Shown: piece by piece, positions 46,978 through 58,214 of the stretch
How the letters are laid out: each line of letters begins with the position of its first letter
Position numbering within the stretch: position 1 is the first letter of the stretch
Source: Brevundimonas bacteroides DSM 4726
GTDB lineage: Bacteria; Pseudomonadota; Alphaproteobacteria; Caulobacterales; Caulobacteraceae
DNA: 64,000 nt
Assembly (NCBI RefSeq): GCF_000701445.1
Contig: NZ_JNIX01000009.1
Location: 124,001-188,000, forward strand
Direction of reading: 5' to 3'
The notes under the pieces: model-generated
Database searches by the model: none
Told to the model about the DNA's origin: nothing
What the model saw: only the letters and a program-made list of their open reading frames with translations
Translations under genes and position numbers: made by a program

Positions 46978-48426
46978 ATGACCCCTGACCTGCTCAAGGA
47001 CCTGAACATCGCGGCCTCGGAGGGCGTGCTGGCGCTCGGCGGCCTCGTGCTGCTCATGGTCGGTGCCTTCGTCGGCGAGAAGTCCGCACGACTGGTGTCG
47101 GTCCTGTCCGTGGCCCTTTTGGTCGCCGCCTCGGCCGTCGCGGCCACCGGCCCGCTGGGCGTCGCCTTCAACGGCGCCTACGTCGCCGATCCCCTGGCCA
47201 TCTACGGCAAGGTTGCAATCTACATCGCCTCGGCCGTGGCCGTGGTGCTGGGCGGCGGATGGATGCAGCGCGAGCGGATCGCGCGGTTCGAATACCCGGT
47301 CCTGATCGTGCTGGCCGCCGTCGGCATGGGCATGATGGTGTCGTCGGGCGACCTGATCTCGCTCTACGTCGGCGTCGAGCTGCACTCGCTGGCGCTGTAT
47401 GTGCTGGCCGCCTATCACCGCGACGACCTGAAGGCGTCGGAGGCCGGGCTCAAGTATTTCGTGCTGGGGGCGCTGTCGTCGGGCCTGCTGCTGTATGGGG
47501 CCAGCCTGATCTACGGCTTCACCGGCTCGATGCGGTTCGACGAGATCGCGGCCTATGCCACGGCCAACCCGGGCGTGGGCCTTGTGTTCGGCCTGGTGTT
47601 CCTGATCTGCGGCCTGGCGTTCAAGGTCTCGGCCGCGCCGTTCCACATGTGGACGCCGGACGTCTACGAAGGCGCGCCGACGCCGGTCGTGGCCTTCTTC
47701 ACCACCGCGCCCAAGCTTGCAGCGATGATTTTGTTCGCCCGGGCCCTGTCGGAAGGGTTCATGGAGGCGCATGCCCAGTGGGCGCAGGTGCTGATCCTGA
47801 TCTCGCTGGCCAGCTTCGTCGTCGGGGCCTGGGGCGGTCTGGCGCAGAAGGACATCCAGCGTCTGCTGGCCTATTCGTCGATCGCCAACATCGGCTACGC
47901 CATCCTCGGCATCGCGGCGGGCACCGAGGCCGGGCTGCAGGCCATGATCGTCTTCATGACGCTGTACATGATCGACACCATGGGCTTCTTCGCCATCCTG
48001 CTGTCGCTGAGCCGGAACGGGCGTCCGATCCGGACCATCGCCGATCTGGCGGGGCTGAAGAACGACCGGCCGGTGACGGCCATCGCCATCACCGTGCTGT
48101 CGCTGTCGGTCTTGGGCATGCCGCCGCTGTCGGGCTTCTGGGGCAAGTACTACGTCTTCGGTGCCGCGGCCTCGGCCGGCTACTGGATGGTGGCGGCGGC
48201 GGGTCTGGTGGCCTCGGTCGTGGCGGCCTTCTACTATCTGCGGATCATCAAGCTGATGTGGTTCGACGCGGCGCCAGACGGCGTGGCCAGGACCGACAAG
48301 GCCCCGGTCGAGAGCCAGTGGATCGGCTGGGCCTGCGCCGCCTTCGCCTTCCCGCTGGTCATCGTCGGCCTGACCTGGCTGGAGCCCGCGACCCGGATCG
48401 CCGCCTCGGGTTTCGGGGCGGGGTAG
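46978..48426 (+). CDS. nuoN: NADH-quinone oxidoreductase subunit N
   Basis: 482 aa, last antiporter-like subunit and end of the operon's complex I genes. Conserved segments SLYVGVELHSLALYVL and AAPFHMWTPDVYEGAPTPV. birA begins 4 nt after its stop. Confidence 0.96.
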   Translation: MTPDLLKDLNIAASEGVLALGGLVLLMVGAFVGEKSARLVSVLSVALLVAASAVAATGPLGVAFNGAYVADPLAIYGKVAIYIASAVAVVLGGGWMQRERIARFEYPVLIVLAAVGMGMMVSSGDLISLYVGVELHSLALYVLAAYHRDDLKASEAGLKYFVLGALSSGLLLYGASLIYGFTGSMRFDEIAAYATANPGVGLVFGLVFLICGLAFKVSAAPFHMWTPDVYEGAPTPVVAFFTTAPKLAAMILFARALSEGFMEAHAQWAQVLILISLASFVVGAWGGLAQKDIQRLLAYSSIANIGYAILGIAAGTEAGLQAMIVFMTLYMIDTMGFFAILLSLSRNGRPIRTIADLAGLKNDRPVTAIAITVLSLSVLGMPPLSGFWGKYYVFGAAASAGYWMVAAAGLVASVVAAFYYLRIIKLMWFDAAPDGVARTDKAPVESQWIGWACAAFAFPLVIVGLTWLEPATRIAASGFGAG

Positions 48427-48430
48427 GGCG

Positions 48431-49177
48431 GTGATCCCGCCCGTCCAGGTTTTCGACGAACTCGATTCCACCAACGCCGAGGCGCGCCGCAGGGCCGAGG
48501 CCGGAGAGGTCGCCTCCGCCTGGATCGTCGCGCGTCGTCAGACGGCTGGTCGCGGACGGCGAGGGCGAAGCTGGGAGAGCGAAACGGGAAATCTGTTCGC
48601 TACGCTGGCTCACATCACCCACAAATCACCCGCCGAGGCGGCGCAGGTGACGTTCGTGGCGGCGCTGGCGGTCGCCGAGCTGCTGGAGGCCTTCGCCGCG
48701 CCGGGCACGGTCAGCATCAAATGGCCCAACGACGTCCTGCTGGCGGGCGAGAAGGCGGCGGGCATCCTGGTCGAGTCCGGCGCCCATCCGGCGGGCGGCC
48801 TTTGGCTGGCAGTCGGGATGGGGGTCAACCTGGCCCATGCGCCGGAAGGGACCGAGCGACCGGCGAGCAGTCTGGTGCACCACCTGAGGAGCGATGTCGC
48901 CTATCCGCCGAGCGTCGAGGCGGCGGCCGGCGTGCTGGCGGAAGCCTTTGAGGCTTGGCGGGGGCGGTGGGAGACGCTGGGCTTCCAGCCGGTGCTCGAC
49001 GCCTGGACGGCGCGGACCAAAGGGCTGGACGGTCCGTGTGTGGCGCGGCTGGGCCATGAAACGGTCAGCGGCGTGGCCGAGGGCGTCGCGCCGGATGGGT
49101 CGCTGCGGCTAAGGACGGCCGACGGCTCGTTGCGGCTGATCTCGGCGGGCGATGTCTTCTTTGGAGAGGCGGCCTGA
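48431..49177 (+). CDS. birA: Biotin--[acetyl-CoA-carboxylase] ligase
   Basis: 248 aa from GTG 48431. Monofunctional BirA without the N-terminal HTH regulator domain, as common in alphaproteobacteria. Catalytic motifs: [27 protein letters not shown] (biotinyl-AMP loop), [19 protein letters not shown]. Attaches biotin to the carboxylase carrier. Coupled to coaX by a 1-nt overlap. Confidence 0.94.
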   Translation: MIPPVQVFDELDSTNAEARRRAEAGEVASAWIVARRQTAGRGRRGRSWESETGNLFATLAHITHKSPAEAAQVTFVAALAVAELLEAFAAPGTVSIKWPNDVLLAGEKAAGILVESGAHPAGGLWLAVGMGVNLAHAPEGTERPASSLVHHLRSDVAYPPSVEAAAGVLAEAFEAWRGRWETLGFQPVLDAWTARTKGLDGPCVARLGHETVSGVAEGVAPDGSLRLRTADGSLRLISAGDVFFGEAA

Positions 49178-49956
49178 TGCTGCTGGCGATCGAACAGGGC
49201 AACACCAACACGCTGTTTGCGGTCCATGACGGCCAGAGCTGGATCGCCCAGTGGCGCACGGCGACCGAGGCCAGCCGAACGGCCGACGAATATGCGGTCT
49301 GGCTGACGCAGCTGCTGGCCATGCGGTCGATTGCGCTGACCAGCCTGACGGGCTGCATCATCTCCAGCGTGGTTCCGCAGTCGATCTTCAACCTGCGGAA
49401 CCTGGCGCGGCGCTATCTGTCGGTCGAGCCGCTGGTGATCGGGGACAATGTCGAGCTCGGTATTCCCGTCCGCATCGCCAAGCCGAGCGAGGCGGGCGCG
49501 GACCGGCTGGTCAACGCCATCGGGGCGCATCTGGCCTATCCGGGGGACCTGATCGTGATCGACAGCGGCACCGCGACGACGTTTGACATCGTGGCGGCGG
49601 ACGGGGCGTTCGAGGGCGGGGCGATCGCGCCCGGCATCAACCTCAGCCTCCAGGCCCTGCATGAGGCGGCGGCCATGCTGCCCCGCATCGCCATCCAGCG
49701 GCCCGAGCGCGTGATCGGCAAGGACACCGTGTCCAACATGCAGTCCGGCGTGTTCTGGGGCTACATCGGTCTGATCGAGGGCATGGTCGAGCGCATCAAG
49801 GCCGAGTGGGGACGACCGATGACGGTCGTGGGCACCGGCGGCGTGGCCAGCCTGTTCGAGGGGGCCACTGACAGCATCGACCGGTTCGATCCGGACCTGA
49901 CCATCCGCGGCCTGCTCGAAATCTGGCGGCGGAACACCCATCTCAAGGACGCATGA
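49177..49956 (+). CDS. coaX: Type III pantothenate kinase
   Basis: 259 aa. First step of CoA synthesis. Motifs: [17 protein letters not shown] (usually D-x-GNT; here Glu replaces the common Asp at EQGNT), [24 protein letters not shown] and [12 protein letters not shown]. birA-coaX-rnj order is usual in this lineage. The stop overlaps rnj by 4 nt. Confidence 0.94.
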   Translation: MLLAIEQGNTNTLFAVHDGQSWIAQWRTATEASRTADEYAVWLTQLLAMRSIALTSLTGCIISSVVPQSIFNLRNLARRYLSVEPLVIGDNVELGIPVRIAKPSEAGADRLVNAIGAHLAYPGDLIVIDSGTATTFDIVAADGAFEGGAIAPGINLSLQALHEAAAMLPRIAIQRPERVIGKDTVSNMQSGVFWGYIGLIEGMVERIKAEWGRPMTVVGTGGVASLFEGATDSIDRFDPDLTIRGLLEIWRRNTHLKDA

Positions 49957-51629
49957 CAAAGACAAAAGCGAACGACGAACTCGTCTTCCTGCCGCTGGGC
50001 GGCTCGGGCGAGGTCGGGATGAACCTGAACTGCTACGGCTATGGTCCCGAGAGCGACCGGCAGTGGATGCTGGTCGACGTCGGCGTGACGTTCGGCGATT
50101 CCACCACGCCCGGCGTGGACATCATCGTCCCGGACCCCAGCTTCCTGGCCGGGGAGACGATCAAGGGCATCGTCTTGACCCACGCGCACGAGGACCACAT
50201 CGGGGCCCTGCCGTGGCTGTGGGACCGGCTGAAGGCGCCGATGTACGCCACGCCGTTCACCGCCTTCCTGATTCGCGAGAAGCTGCGCGATCGCGGCCTG
50301 CAGGACGTGAAGATCCACGAGGTGCCGATGGGCGGCCACGTTGATCTGGGGCCGTTCTCGGTCGACTTCATCACCATGACCCATTCGATCGCCGAGCCAA
50401 ACGGGCTGAAGATCACGACGCCGCTGGGCACAGTCTTCCACACCGGCGACTGGAAGCTGGATCCCAACCCCGTCATCGGCAAGCCGACCGACATCGCCGC
50501 CATCCAGAAGATGGGCGACGAGGGCCTTCTGGCCATGGTGTGCGACTCGACCAACGTCTTCGTCGAGGGCGAGGCCGGGTCGGAGACGGAGGCCCAGGCG
50601 GGCCTGATCGAACTGATCGGCAGCCTCAAGACCGGGCGGATCGCGGTCGGCTGCTTCGCATCCAACGTGGCCCGCATGGTCAGCGTGATGAAGGCTGCGG
50701 AGAAGGCCGGGCGGCGCGTGGCGCTGGCGGGTCGCTCGATGCACCGGATCACGGCGGCGGCCAAGCACGTCGGCCTGTTCAACGAATCGAAGGCGATCCT
50801 GTCGGAGGATGAGGCACGGCACTGGCCCGCCGACGAGATCCTGTATCTGTGCACCGGCAGCCAAGGCGAAGACCGGGCGGCCCTGTCGCGGATCGCCAAT
50901 GGGACGCACCCCTTCATCAAGCTGGGGCTGGGCGACCACTGCATCTTCTCGTCGCGGGTCATTCCCGGCAATGAGCTGGCCATCGCCGACCTCCAGGATC
51001 GGCTCGCCGACCGGGGCGTGCGGCTCTACACCGAGAAGGATCACCCGGGCATCCACGTCTCGGGTCACCCGTGCCGGGACGAGATGCGCCAGATGTACGC
51101 CTGGGCCCGGCCGCGCATCTCGGTGCCGACCCACGGCATGCGCCGCCATTTGATGGAACACGCCGCTCTGGCCCGCGAACTGGGCACGCCGGAGACGGTG
51201 ACGCCCCGGAACGGCGATCTGGTGCGTCTGGCCCCCGGACCCGCCGCCATCATCGACGAGGTGCCGAGCGGGCGTCTGTACGTCGACGGCGGCATGGTCG
51301 TGACCGAGGCCGGCGAGGCCCTGCGCGAACGTCGGCACGCCTCGACGAACGGGGTGCTGGTCGTCAGCTTCGCCATGGACAAGCGTGGCAAGATCGTCTC
51401 GGACATCGACGTGCGCGGCATCGGCCTGCCGGGCGACGAGGTTACGCCGCTGGGCGAGGCCCTGGACGAACTGGCCGAACGCGCCGAGCAGGCGGTGCTG
51501 GCGCTGAAGGGCGAGGCGCTGGAGGACGAGGCGGTCATCGAACAGGCCGTGGCCCGCGCCCTGAAGAAGACCAGCCAGCGCATCTGGGACCGCCGACCCA
51601 TCGTCGAGACGGTGATCCTGAGGCTGTGA
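49953..51629 (+). CDS. rnj: Ribonuclease J
   Basis: 558 aa. MBL/beta-CASP nuclease for mRNA and rRNA maturation. [14 protein letters not shown] (HxHxDH), [20 protein letters not shown], and the beta-CASP part with [16 protein letters not shown] and [11 protein letters not shown]. Full length with C-terminal oligomerisation domain. Confidence 0.95.
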   Translation: MTKTKANDELVFLPLGGSGEVGMNLNCYGYGPESDRQWMLVDVGVTFGDSTTPGVDIIVPDPSFLAGETIKGIVLTHAHEDHIGALPWLWDRLKAPMYATPFTAFLIREKLRDRGLQDVKIHEVPMGGHVDLGPFSVDFITMTHSIAEPNGLKITTPLGTVFHTGDWKLDPNPVIGKPTDIAAIQKMGDEGLLAMVCDSTNVFVEGEAGSETEAQAGLIELIGSLKTGRIAVGCFASNVARMVSVMKAAEKAGRRVALAGRSMHRITAAAKHVGLFNESKAILSEDEARHWPADEILYLCTGSQGEDRAALSRIANGTHPFIKLGLGDHCIFSSRVIPGNELAIADLQDRLADRGVRLYTEKDHPGIHVSGHPCRDEMRQMYAWARPRISVPTHGMRRHLMEHAALARELGTPETVTPRNGDLVRLAPGPAAIIDEVPSGRLYVDGGMVVTEAGEALRERRHASTNGVLVVSFAMDKRGKIVSDIDVRGIGLPGDEVTPLGEALDELAERAEQAVLALKGEALEDEAVIEQAVARALKKTSQRIWDRRPIVETVILRL

Positions 51630-51630
51630 G

Positions 51631-52587
51631 GTGACGCCGGACTGGGCGCGTTCGGTTCCGGATAGGCTCCGCGCGCGGACGGGGCGGGTGCTGGAGCGCA
51701 TCCGGCATGCGCGGCATCCGTGGACCGGCTGGCGCAAGTGGGCGGTCATCGTTGGCGAGGGGACGGTTGGCTTCGTCCTGCTATTCGCCCTGGCCAATCT
51801 GACGCTCAGCCTGTCGACCTTTCGGGGCGAGGACCCGCTGAGGCGCACGGCGCATGAGCTGGGCGTGTTGTGGTACTCGACGCCCGACGGCCAGCCGACG
51901 TCGGAGGAAGCCTTCGACGCCATCCACGGCCGCGACCTGGGCGACGATCCGAGCGCGGCCGAGATCAAGGCGCATTTCCTGGCGGCGGCGCGGGGCGGAA
52001 CCTTTCTGCTCGACCAGATCATGGTCGATCGCATGGAGGCGGTGAACGGGCGGGTCGATGCCGCCGTCCTGCCCGCCGGAGTCTATGTCGGGGCCCATGC
52101 CCTGGGGCCGGACAAGCCGCCGCTGGTCTGGGTGACCAAGTGGCTGGCGCACTACGTCCTGTTCCCGCGCCACGCCTACATCCTGGTGGTGCCCGAAACC
52201 GGCCCGGCCTGGGCCTTTTCCGCCAGTCAGGAGGGCAAGTTTCCGGGTGACACCGACAGCCCCAACCGCCTGTCGGCGCGGGTCACGCCCTACAATGATG
52301 CCGCCTACGATTTCCCGAGCTCGGGCGAGGCGTTGCACGAGATGACCATCGTCAGCGACGATCCGGCGGTCGTTGCCGGGGCGCTGTCGCGGCTGACTGA
52401 AGCGCGGGATCGGCTGGAGGCGCTGGACCAGCCCTATGGCCTGCTGGCCCCTAACTCCAATACCGTCGTCGGTTGCATCCTGGAGGAGGCGGGGCTGATC
52501 AGCCGGGAGACGCGACGATCCGCCCTGCTGGCGCTGAGGGCTCCGGGGATGGGCGCGGCTTGCCCCGGCGCGGACGAGACGCCATAG
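51631..52587 (+). CDS. Membrane-anchored protein of unknown function
   Basis: 318 aa from GTG 51631, 1 nt after rnj. Basic N-terminal region then one membrane helix (VIVGEGTVGFVLLFALANLTL), so the body is probably periplasmic. Within it, FPRHAYILVVP (H181) and LLAPNSNTVVGCILEEAG (C282) are arranged His-then-Cys as in circularly permuted NlpC/P60-like enzymes, but the relationship is a guess. No family recognised with confidence. Confidence 0.7.
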   Translation: MTPDWARSVPDRLRARTGRVLERIRHARHPWTGWRKWAVIVGEGTVGFVLLFALANLTLSLSTFRGEDPLRRTAHELGVLWYSTPDGQPTSEEAFDAIHGRDLGDDPSAAEIKAHFLAAARGGTFLLDQIMVDRMEAVNGRVDAAVLPAGVYVGAHALGPDKPPLVWVTKWLAHYVLFPRHAYILVVPETGPAWAFSASQEGKFPGDTDSPNRLSARVTPYNDAAYDFPSSGEALHEMTIVSDDPAVVAGALSRLTEARDRLEALDQPYGLLAPNSNTVVGCILEEAGLISRETRRSALLALRAPGMGAACPGADETP

Positions 52588-52595
52588 CCTCCCGC

Positions 52596-53018
52596 ATGAT
52601 CGGTCGCTTGAACCACGTCGGCGTCGCCACGCCCTCCATCGCTGACAGCGTACGGCTGTACGCCGAGCTGCTGGGCGCGACCGCGGCGCATGAGCCGTTC
52701 GATCTGCCGGCGCAGGGCGTGCGGGTCTGCTTCATCGACCTGCCCAACAGCCAGATCGAGCTGATCGAGCCGCTGGGCGAGGACAGCCCCATCCGCGGCT
52801 TTCTGGCCAACAACCCCAAGGGCGGCCAGCATCACGTCTGCTTCGAGGTCGAGGACATCCTCGCCGCGCGCGATGCCCTGCGCGCCAATGGTGCCACGAT
52901 CCTGGGGACGGGCGAGCCTCGCATAGGGGCGCACGGGACGCCCATCCTGTTCCTGCATCCGAAGGACATGGGCGGGGTGCTGATCGAGCTGATGGAAGCC
53001 CCGCAGGAGGCGCACTGA
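52596..53018 (+). CDS. mce: Methylmalonyl-CoA epimerase
   Basis: 140 aa from ATG 52596. Glyoxalase-fold metalloenzyme interconverting (R)- and (S)-methylmalonyl-CoA in propionyl-CoA degradation. Metal-site residues in LNHVGVATP, GGQHHVCFEVED and GVLIELMEAP (His, His, Glu). No mutase gene nearby. Confidence 0.92.
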   Translation: MIGRLNHVGVATPSIADSVRLYAELLGATAAHEPFDLPAQGVRVCFIDLPNSQIELIEPLGEDSPIRGFLANNPKGGQHHVCFEVEDILAARDALRANGATILGTGEPRIGAHGTPILFLHPKDMGGVLIELMEAPQEAH

Positions 53019-53019
53019 C

Positions 53020-53283
53020 ATGCCCATCGGTCCCGTGACCATGCTGGCGATCTACATCGTCGTCTGGTGGGTGGTGCTGTTCGCCGTCCTGCCGCTCGGC
53101 ACATCGTCCGAAACTCACGAACCGCCGACCGACGGCCGCCAGTGGGGCGCGCCCGAGACTCCGAACCTGAAGAAGAAGTTCATCACCACGACGTGGGTAG
53201 CCCTGATCGTGTGGGCGTTCGTGATGTTTCTGGTCTTCATTGGCTGGATGCCCCTGCCGGACCTCGCCCCGCCAGTTCCGTAG
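53020..53283 (+). CDS. DUF1467 family protein
   Basis: 87 aa, 1 nt after mce. Two membrane helices (MLAIYIVVWWVVLFAVLPLG and TWVALIVWAFVMFLVFIGW) flanking an acidic loop; WWVVLFAVLP is the DUF1467 signature. Function not known. The usual neighbour of mce in alphaproteobacteria. Confidence 0.9.
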   Translation: MPIGPVTMLAIYIVVWWVVLFAVLPLGTSSETHEPPTDGRQWGAPETPNLKKKFITTTWVALIVWAFVMFLVFIGWMPLPDLAPPVP

Positions 53284-53365
53284 CCCAGATTGCTCCTGCG
53301 CGGTTGTTTCGCATACCGTCACTACGGGAAGGTGCGATGTTTTGCACCGAGAGGGAGCGGTCGAG

Positions 53366-53797
53366 ATGAAACTTGGTGCGCGGAACGTGGGGTGCGCCCT
53401 GGCGCTGCTGATAGCGGCCTGCAATTCGGCTTCGGACGAGGCCGATCCAACGGTGAAGGCCGAGAACGCCCCGGCCACCGCCCCCGCCGTCGCCGAGGTG
53501 CCTGCGGCCTTCGTCGGGACCTGGACCAGCGACGGCTGCAACGAACCGTCAGTCCGGATCGGCGTCAGGGATATCCGGCACTTCTATGCGGAGGTCGCTG
53601 CGCCCCTGACGGCGGTGACGGTCTCCGACGACGGTCGACTTGTCGTCACGTTCAGTGATGAGGGCGCTACGGTGACCGATACCTTCCAGTTGACCAACGG
53701 CCAGTTGGATCAGATCAGCAGCGTGTCGGCCGACAGCAATGATCAGTTCGAGACTGAACCCATGACTAAGTGTTCCGGCCCCTCGCCGCTGGACTGA
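53366..53797 (+). CDS. Small lipoprotein, unknown
   Basis: 143 aa from ATG 53366 with GAGGGAG upstream. Lipobox LLIAAC after a short signal. Mature part: linker then a probable beta domain (FVGTWTSDGCNEPSVRI, LVVTFSDEGATVTDTFQL) with a second Cys pair. No family recognised. Convergent with the following membrane gene. Confidence 0.65.
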   Translation: MKLGARNVGCALALLIAACNSASDEADPTVKAENAPATAPAVAEVPAAFVGTWTSDGCNEPSVRIGVRDIRHFYAEVAAPLTAVTVSDDGRLVVTFSDEGATVTDTFQLTNGQLDQISSVSADSNDQFETEPMTKCSGPSPLD

Positions 53798-53803
53798 TCG
53801 ACT

Positions 53804-54322
53804 TCAGGCCGGAGTCAGTAGGCGCCTGCGACGCGACAGCGTCCGTGCAATCTCGACCGCGTTCCAAGCCAAGAGCAGGATCAGGAACACCAGCATGACC
53901 GCGCCGTGGGCCTGGCCTAGCAGCTGCGGACCCTGTTCGTTCAGGATGTCGCGCATGGCGTGGATGCGCAGGAAGACCTCGTTCACCCCGCCGCCGATCA
54001 GCAGATAGTAGCTGGTGATCATGGCCGAGAGGTGGATGTGCTTCCACAAGGGGCGGGGCCAGTGGGTGCGCGCCGTCGCCCAGCCGATGGCGATGACGAT
54101 GAGCGTCACGATCGCCAGGAGATGCGGAAAGAAGAACACGCCCAGTCTGTAGACGCCAAGCGCCGACAGGTTCAGGGCGATCATGGACACCATGTAGACG
54201 CGGCCGGTCGGGATGTGGCGCGCCGAGCCCTTGCTCGTGGTGAAGCCATAGGCGCCGGCGGCGAGCGCGATCAGGCAGGCGACGCTGTGAAACCAGCCCA
54301 GCGGGACGAGATCGAGGTTCAT
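53804..54322 (-). CDS. DUF2306-type membrane protein
   Basis: 172 aa, four helices with the family's [17 protein letters not shown] and [16 protein letters not shown] loops. Role unknown. Oriented against the preceding lipoprotein gene and 16 nt downstream of the DUF2141 gene on the same strand. Confidence 0.8.
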   Translation of the reverse strand: MNLDLVPLGWFHSVACLIALAAGAYGFTTSKGSARHIPTGRVYMVSMIALNLSALGVYRLGVFFFPHLLAIVTLIVIAIGWATARTHWPRPLWKHIHLSAMITSYYLLIGGGVNEVFLRIHAMRDILNEQGPQLLGQAHGAVMLVFLILLLAWNAVEIARTLSRRRRLLTPA

Positions 54323-54338
54323 GATCGGAGGCTCCGTC

Positions 54339-54761
54339 TCAGCGGCCGAGGGTGACGCGGATGACGCCGCCGCTCGCGCCGACGCGCATCACCGCGTCCT
54401 CAAAGCGAGGCGGGCCCATGACGCCGCGCGCACCCCGGCTGTAGCCCCAGGGCTCGACGGGGGCGCCCATCATGCCGCCGAAGGTCAGGCGTCCGTCGCG
54501 GTTGACGTCCTGATAGGCCGAGACGGCGTAGCGGCCCGGCGGAACGCCTGTGAAGCGCGCCACCGCTGTGCCGTCCGCGTTCGGCGTGATGCTGGCCTGG
54601 AAGCGGGAGGCGCGCATGAACTCGCCTTCGGTGCTGAGCTGGACCAGCACAGGTCCGCCGGGTCGGGCTCCGGTGAACCGCACCTCGACCGCGCCGGACT
54701 GGGCCGAGGCGGTGGGGGGAACAATGATGGTGGCGGCGAGGGCAAGAAGGACGAGGCGCAT
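54339..54761 (-). CDS. DUF2141 secreted protein
   Basis: 140 aa from ATG 54761. Signal peptide ends TASAQSG. Mature domain carries the DUF2141 signature: [20 protein letters not shown], then [24 protein letters not shown]. Periplasmic beta-sandwich of unknown function. Confidence 0.87.
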   Translation of the reverse strand: MRLVLLALAATIIVPPTASAQSGAVEVRFTGARPGGPVLVQLSTEGEFMRASRFQASITPNADGTAVARFTGVPPGRYAVSAYQDVNRDGRLTFGGMMGAPVEPWGYSRGARGVMGPPRFEDAVMRVGASGGVIRVTLGR

Positions 54762-54890
54762 GGATCGTCTCCGAGAAAGCACTTTACCAAACAAAGCACA
54801 CTGTCGATTGCTGGTCAATCGCGTCGCCTTCGCGTTGCCAAGGTTGAAGGCCACGGGCTAGACGGAAGGCCCCCGAACAAGGACCGACCG

Positions 54891-56204
54891 ATGCGCCTGT
54901 CGCGCTACTTCCTGCCGACCCTGAAAGAGGCGCCGTCCGACGCCCAGATCGTGTCTCATCAGCTGATGCTCCGCGCCGGACTGATCCGGCAGGAGGCGGC
55001 CGGGATCTACGCCTGGCTGCCGCTGGGTCTGCGGGTGCTGAAGCGGATCGAGCAGATCGTGCGCGAGGAGCAGGAGCGGGCGGGGGCGGTCGAGCTGCTG
55101 ATGCCGACGCTGCAGCTGGCCGACCTGTGGCGGGAATCGGGACGCTACGACGCCTATGGGCCGGAGATGCTGCGCATCACCGACCGGCACGAGCGTGAGC
55201 TGCTGTATGGCCCCACCAACGAGGAGATGATCACCGACATCTTCCGGGCCTATGTGAAGAGCTACAAGGCGCTGCCGCTGAACCTCTTCCACATCCAGTG
55301 GAAGTTTCGCGACGAGCGCCGGCCGCGCTTCGGCGTCATGCGCGGGCGCGAGTTCCTGATGAAGGACGCCTATTCCTTCGATCTGGATGAGGCGTCGGCG
55401 CGGCGCGCCTATAACCGCATGTTCGTGGCCTATCTGAACACCTTCGCCCGCATGGGGCTGAAGGCCGTGCCGATGCGGGCCGACACCGGACCGATCGGTG
55501 GCGACCTGAGCCATGAGTTCATCGTCCTGGCCGACACCGGCGAGAGCCAGGTGTTCTGCGATCGCAAGCTTGTCGAGATGCCGGCGCCGGGCGGCGACGT
55601 GGACTGGAACGATCTGCAGCCGATCGTCGATGGTCGGACATCGCTGTATGCCGCGACCGAGGAGATGCACGATGCCGCCGCCTTCGAAGCGCAGACGGCG
55701 GAAGCTGACCGCCTGACCGCGCGGGGCATCGAGGTGGGGCACATCTTCTATTTCGGGACCAAGTACTCGGCCCCGATGAAGGCGCGCGTGGCCGGGCCGG
55801 ACGGGCAGGACACCGACGTCCACATGGGCAGCTATGGCGTCGGCGTGTCGCGGTTGCTGGGGGCCATCATCGAGGCCAGCCATGACGAGGCGGGCATCAT
55901 CTGGCCTGACGCGGTCGCCCCTTTCGACGTCGTCGTCATCAACCTGCGCGCCAACGACCCCGACGTCTGCCAGGCCTGCGAGGCGGCGGTCGAGGCCCTG
56001 GAGACGACCGGCAAGATGGTCCTCTACGATGACGCCGATGAGCGACCGGGCGGCAAGTTCGCCACCGCCGATCTGATCGGCGTGCCGTGGCAGCTGACGA
56101 TCGGGCCCAAGGGTGTGGCCGAGGGCGTGGTCGAGCTTAAGCGCCGGGCAACTGGCGAGAAGATCACCCTGCCGCTCGATCAGGCGATGGAGCGCATCGG
56201 TTGA
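54891..56204 (+). CDS. proS: Prolyl-tRNA synthetase
   Basis: 437 aa from ATG 54891. Short alphaproteobacterial type without the editing domain inserted between motifs 2 and 3. Class II motifs visible: [21 protein letters not shown] (motif 2), [13 protein letters not shown] (motif 3), anticodon-binding C-terminus. The stop overlaps lolC by 4 nt. Confidence 0.96.
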   Translation: MRLSRYFLPTLKEAPSDAQIVSHQLMLRAGLIRQEAAGIYAWLPLGLRVLKRIEQIVREEQERAGAVELLMPTLQLADLWRESGRYDAYGPEMLRITDRHERELLYGPTNEEMITDIFRAYVKSYKALPLNLFHIQWKFRDERRPRFGVMRGREFLMKDAYSFDLDEASARRAYNRMFVAYLNTFARMGLKAVPMRADTGPIGGDLSHEFIVLADTGESQVFCDRKLVEMPAPGGDVDWNDLQPIVDGRTSLYAATEEMHDAAAFEAQTAEADRLTARGIEVGHIFYFGTKYSAPMKARVAGPDGQDTDVHMGSYGVGVSRLLGAIIEASHDEAGIIWPDAVAPFDVVVINLRANDPDVCQACEAAVEALETTGKMVLYDDADERPGGKFATADLIGVPWQLTIGPKGVAEGVVELKRRATGEKITLPLDQAMERIG

Positions 56205-57502
56205 CCGCGACCCCCGTCGGCGCGCCGGTGAAGCCCGCCGGTCCGTTCTCCGCCTGGGAGATCGGGCTGGCGCTCCGCTACCTGCGCGCCAAGCGAAAGG
56301 AAGGCGGGGTGGCGACCATCGCCATCATCAGCTTCGTCGGCATCATGCTGGCGGTCGCGGTGCTGATCAGCGTCATGAGCATCATGGCCGGTTTCCGCTC
56401 CGAACTGTTGGGCCGGATGCTGAGCTTCAACGGCCATATGTACGTCCAGGGGCAGGTGCTGCAGGCGCCGGATCGCGACGCGGTGCTGGAGCGGATCGCG
56501 GCGGTGCCGGGCGTCGAGAGCGTCAGCCCGCTGACCGAGAACCAGGCGCTGGTGCGGGCGGCGGGGCAGACGACCGGAGCCTTCGTGCGGGGCCTGCGTC
56601 CGCAGGATCTGGACTCGATGCAGTATGTCTCGTCCAGTCTGTCGGATCAGGCGCGCGCCAGCTTCGGCCGGGGCGCCTATGGCGGCGAGAACGTGCTGAT
56701 CGGCCAGGCTCTGGCCGATGCGCTGGGTGTGCGGGTCGGTGATCCGATCACCCTGTATTCGCCGACCGGGGCGGACAGCGCCTTCGGCAACCTCGGCGGG
56801 CTGGAAAAGACCTATGTCATCGGCGGGACCTATTCGTCGGGCACGGCGGACTACGACCGGGCCTTCATCTTCATGCCGCTGGAGCAGGCCCAGCTGTTCT
56901 TCGGCAAGGAGGGCGTCTGGGACGTCATCGAGCTGAAGGTCGCCGATCCGGATCGGGTGGCCGACTATCTGGAGCCCGTGTCGACCGCCGCCGGGCCGGG
57001 GGCCTTCGTGCAGGACTGGCGCGATCGCCTCGCCGCCTTCTGGGGCGCGCTGAAGGTCGAGCGGGTGGCCATGTCGATCATCCTGGGCCTGGTCGTCGCC
57101 ATCGCGGCGATGAACATCATCTCCGGCATCGTCATGCTGGTGAAGAACAAGGGCCGCGACATCGCCATCCTGCGCACCATCGGGGCTAGCCCGTCGTCGA
57201 TCCTGCGGGTCTTCTTCATGGCCGGGGCGACGATCGGGGTCGCCGGAACGCTGGCGGGCCTGACGCTCGGCCTGCTGTTCTGCCTGAACATCGGCCCGAT
57301 CCAGCATTTCCTGGAGGCGATCACGGGCGTTCAGCTGTTCAACGCCGACGTCTACATGCTCGACGCGATCCCGGCCCTGGTCGATCCGGTCGATGTGTTC
57401 TGGGTGGCGGTGTGGTCGCTCTTGATGAGCTGCGTGGCCAGCCTGCCGCCCTCGTGGAACGCGAGCCGCATCGATCCGGTGGAGGCCCTGCGCTTTGAGT
57501 GA
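56201..57502 (+). CDS. lolC: Lipoprotein-releasing system permease
   Basis: 433 aa from TTG 56201, overlapping proS. Four membrane helices with a long periplasmic loop after the first (MacB-like), FtsX-type C-terminal half ([28 protein letters not shown]). With LolD it extracts lipoproteins from the inner membrane. It is the only permease here, so probably the LolC/E fusion-type (LolF-like) single subunit. Confidence 0.94.
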   Translation: MTATPVGAPVKPAGPFSAWEIGLALRYLRAKRKEGGVATIAIISFVGIMLAVAVLISVMSIMAGFRSELLGRMLSFNGHMYVQGQVLQAPDRDAVLERIAAVPGVESVSPLTENQALVRAAGQTTGAFVRGLRPQDLDSMQYVSSSLSDQARASFGRGAYGGENVLIGQALADALGVRVGDPITLYSPTGADSAFGNLGGLEKTYVIGGTYSSGTADYDRAFIFMPLEQAQLFFGKEGVWDVIELKVADPDRVADYLEPVSTAAGPGAFVQDWRDRLAAFWGALKVERVAMSIILGLVVAIAAMNIISGIVMLVKNKGRDIAILRTIGASPSSILRVFFMAGATIGVAGTLAGLTLGLLFCLNIGPIQHFLEAITGVQLFNADVYMLDAIPALVDPVDVFWVAVWSLLMSCVASLPPSWNASRIDPVEALRFE

Positions 57503-58196
57503 TCCGGTTCTTTCTCTGCGGGGCGTGACCCGCACCTATCAGACGGCCCAAGGGGGGCTGACGGTGCTGAAGGGCGTCGATCTGGACATCTTTCCGGGGG
57601 AGCTGGTCGGGCTGATCGGGCCGTCGGGCTCGGGCAAGTCGTCGCTGCTGCATGCAGCCGGTCTGCTCGAGCGGCCGACGTCGGGCGAGGTTCGCATCGA
57701 CGGCGAGGACGTGGGCGCGCTGGACGAGCGGGCCCGCACCCGCATCCGGCTGAGCCGCGTGGGATTCGTCTACCAGTTCCACCACCTGCTGCCGGAGTTC
57801 GACGCGCGCGATAACGTCGCCCTGCCGATGCGCATCGCGGGCTGGCCGCTCGATCAGGCCCAGGCGCGGGCGGAGGCGGCGCTGGCTTCGCTGGGTCTGG
57901 CCGAACGCACACGCCACCAGCCAGCGCAGATGTCCGGCGGGGAACAGCAACGCGTCGCCCTGGCGCGCTCCCTGGCCAATGGCCCGCGCCTGCTGCTGGC
58001 CGACGAACCGACCGGCAACCTCGATCCCGCCACCAGCCAGTCGGTGTTCGAGACCCTGCAGACCCTGGTCAAGGAGACCGGCGTCGCCGCCCTGATCGCC
58101 ACCCACAACATGGAGCTGGCCGGTCACATGGACCGCGTCTTCGCCCTGAAGGACGGCCATCTGGAAGAGCGGCAGGCAGAAAGTCGCGAATACTGA
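57495..58196 (+). CDS. lolD: Lipoprotein-releasing system ATPase
   Basis: 233 aa from TTG 57495, overlapping lolC by 8 nt. ABC ATPase: Walker A GPSGSGKSS, signature MSGGEQQRVALARSL, Walker B LLLADEPTGNLD, H-loop ATHN. Energises LolC. Confidence 0.95.
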   Translation: MSDPVLSLRGVTRTYQTAQGGLTVLKGVDLDIFPGELVGLIGPSGSGKSSLLHAAGLLERPTSGEVRIDGEDVGALDERARTRIRLSRVGFVYQFHHLLPEFDARDNVALPMRIAGWPLDQAQARAEAALASLGLAERTRHQPAQMSGGEQQRVALARSLANGPRLLLADEPTGNLDPATSQSVFETLQTLVKETGVAALIATHNMELAGHMDRVFALKDGHLEERQAESREY

Positions 58197-58214
58197 CCGA
58201 GCGAAGGACACGGC

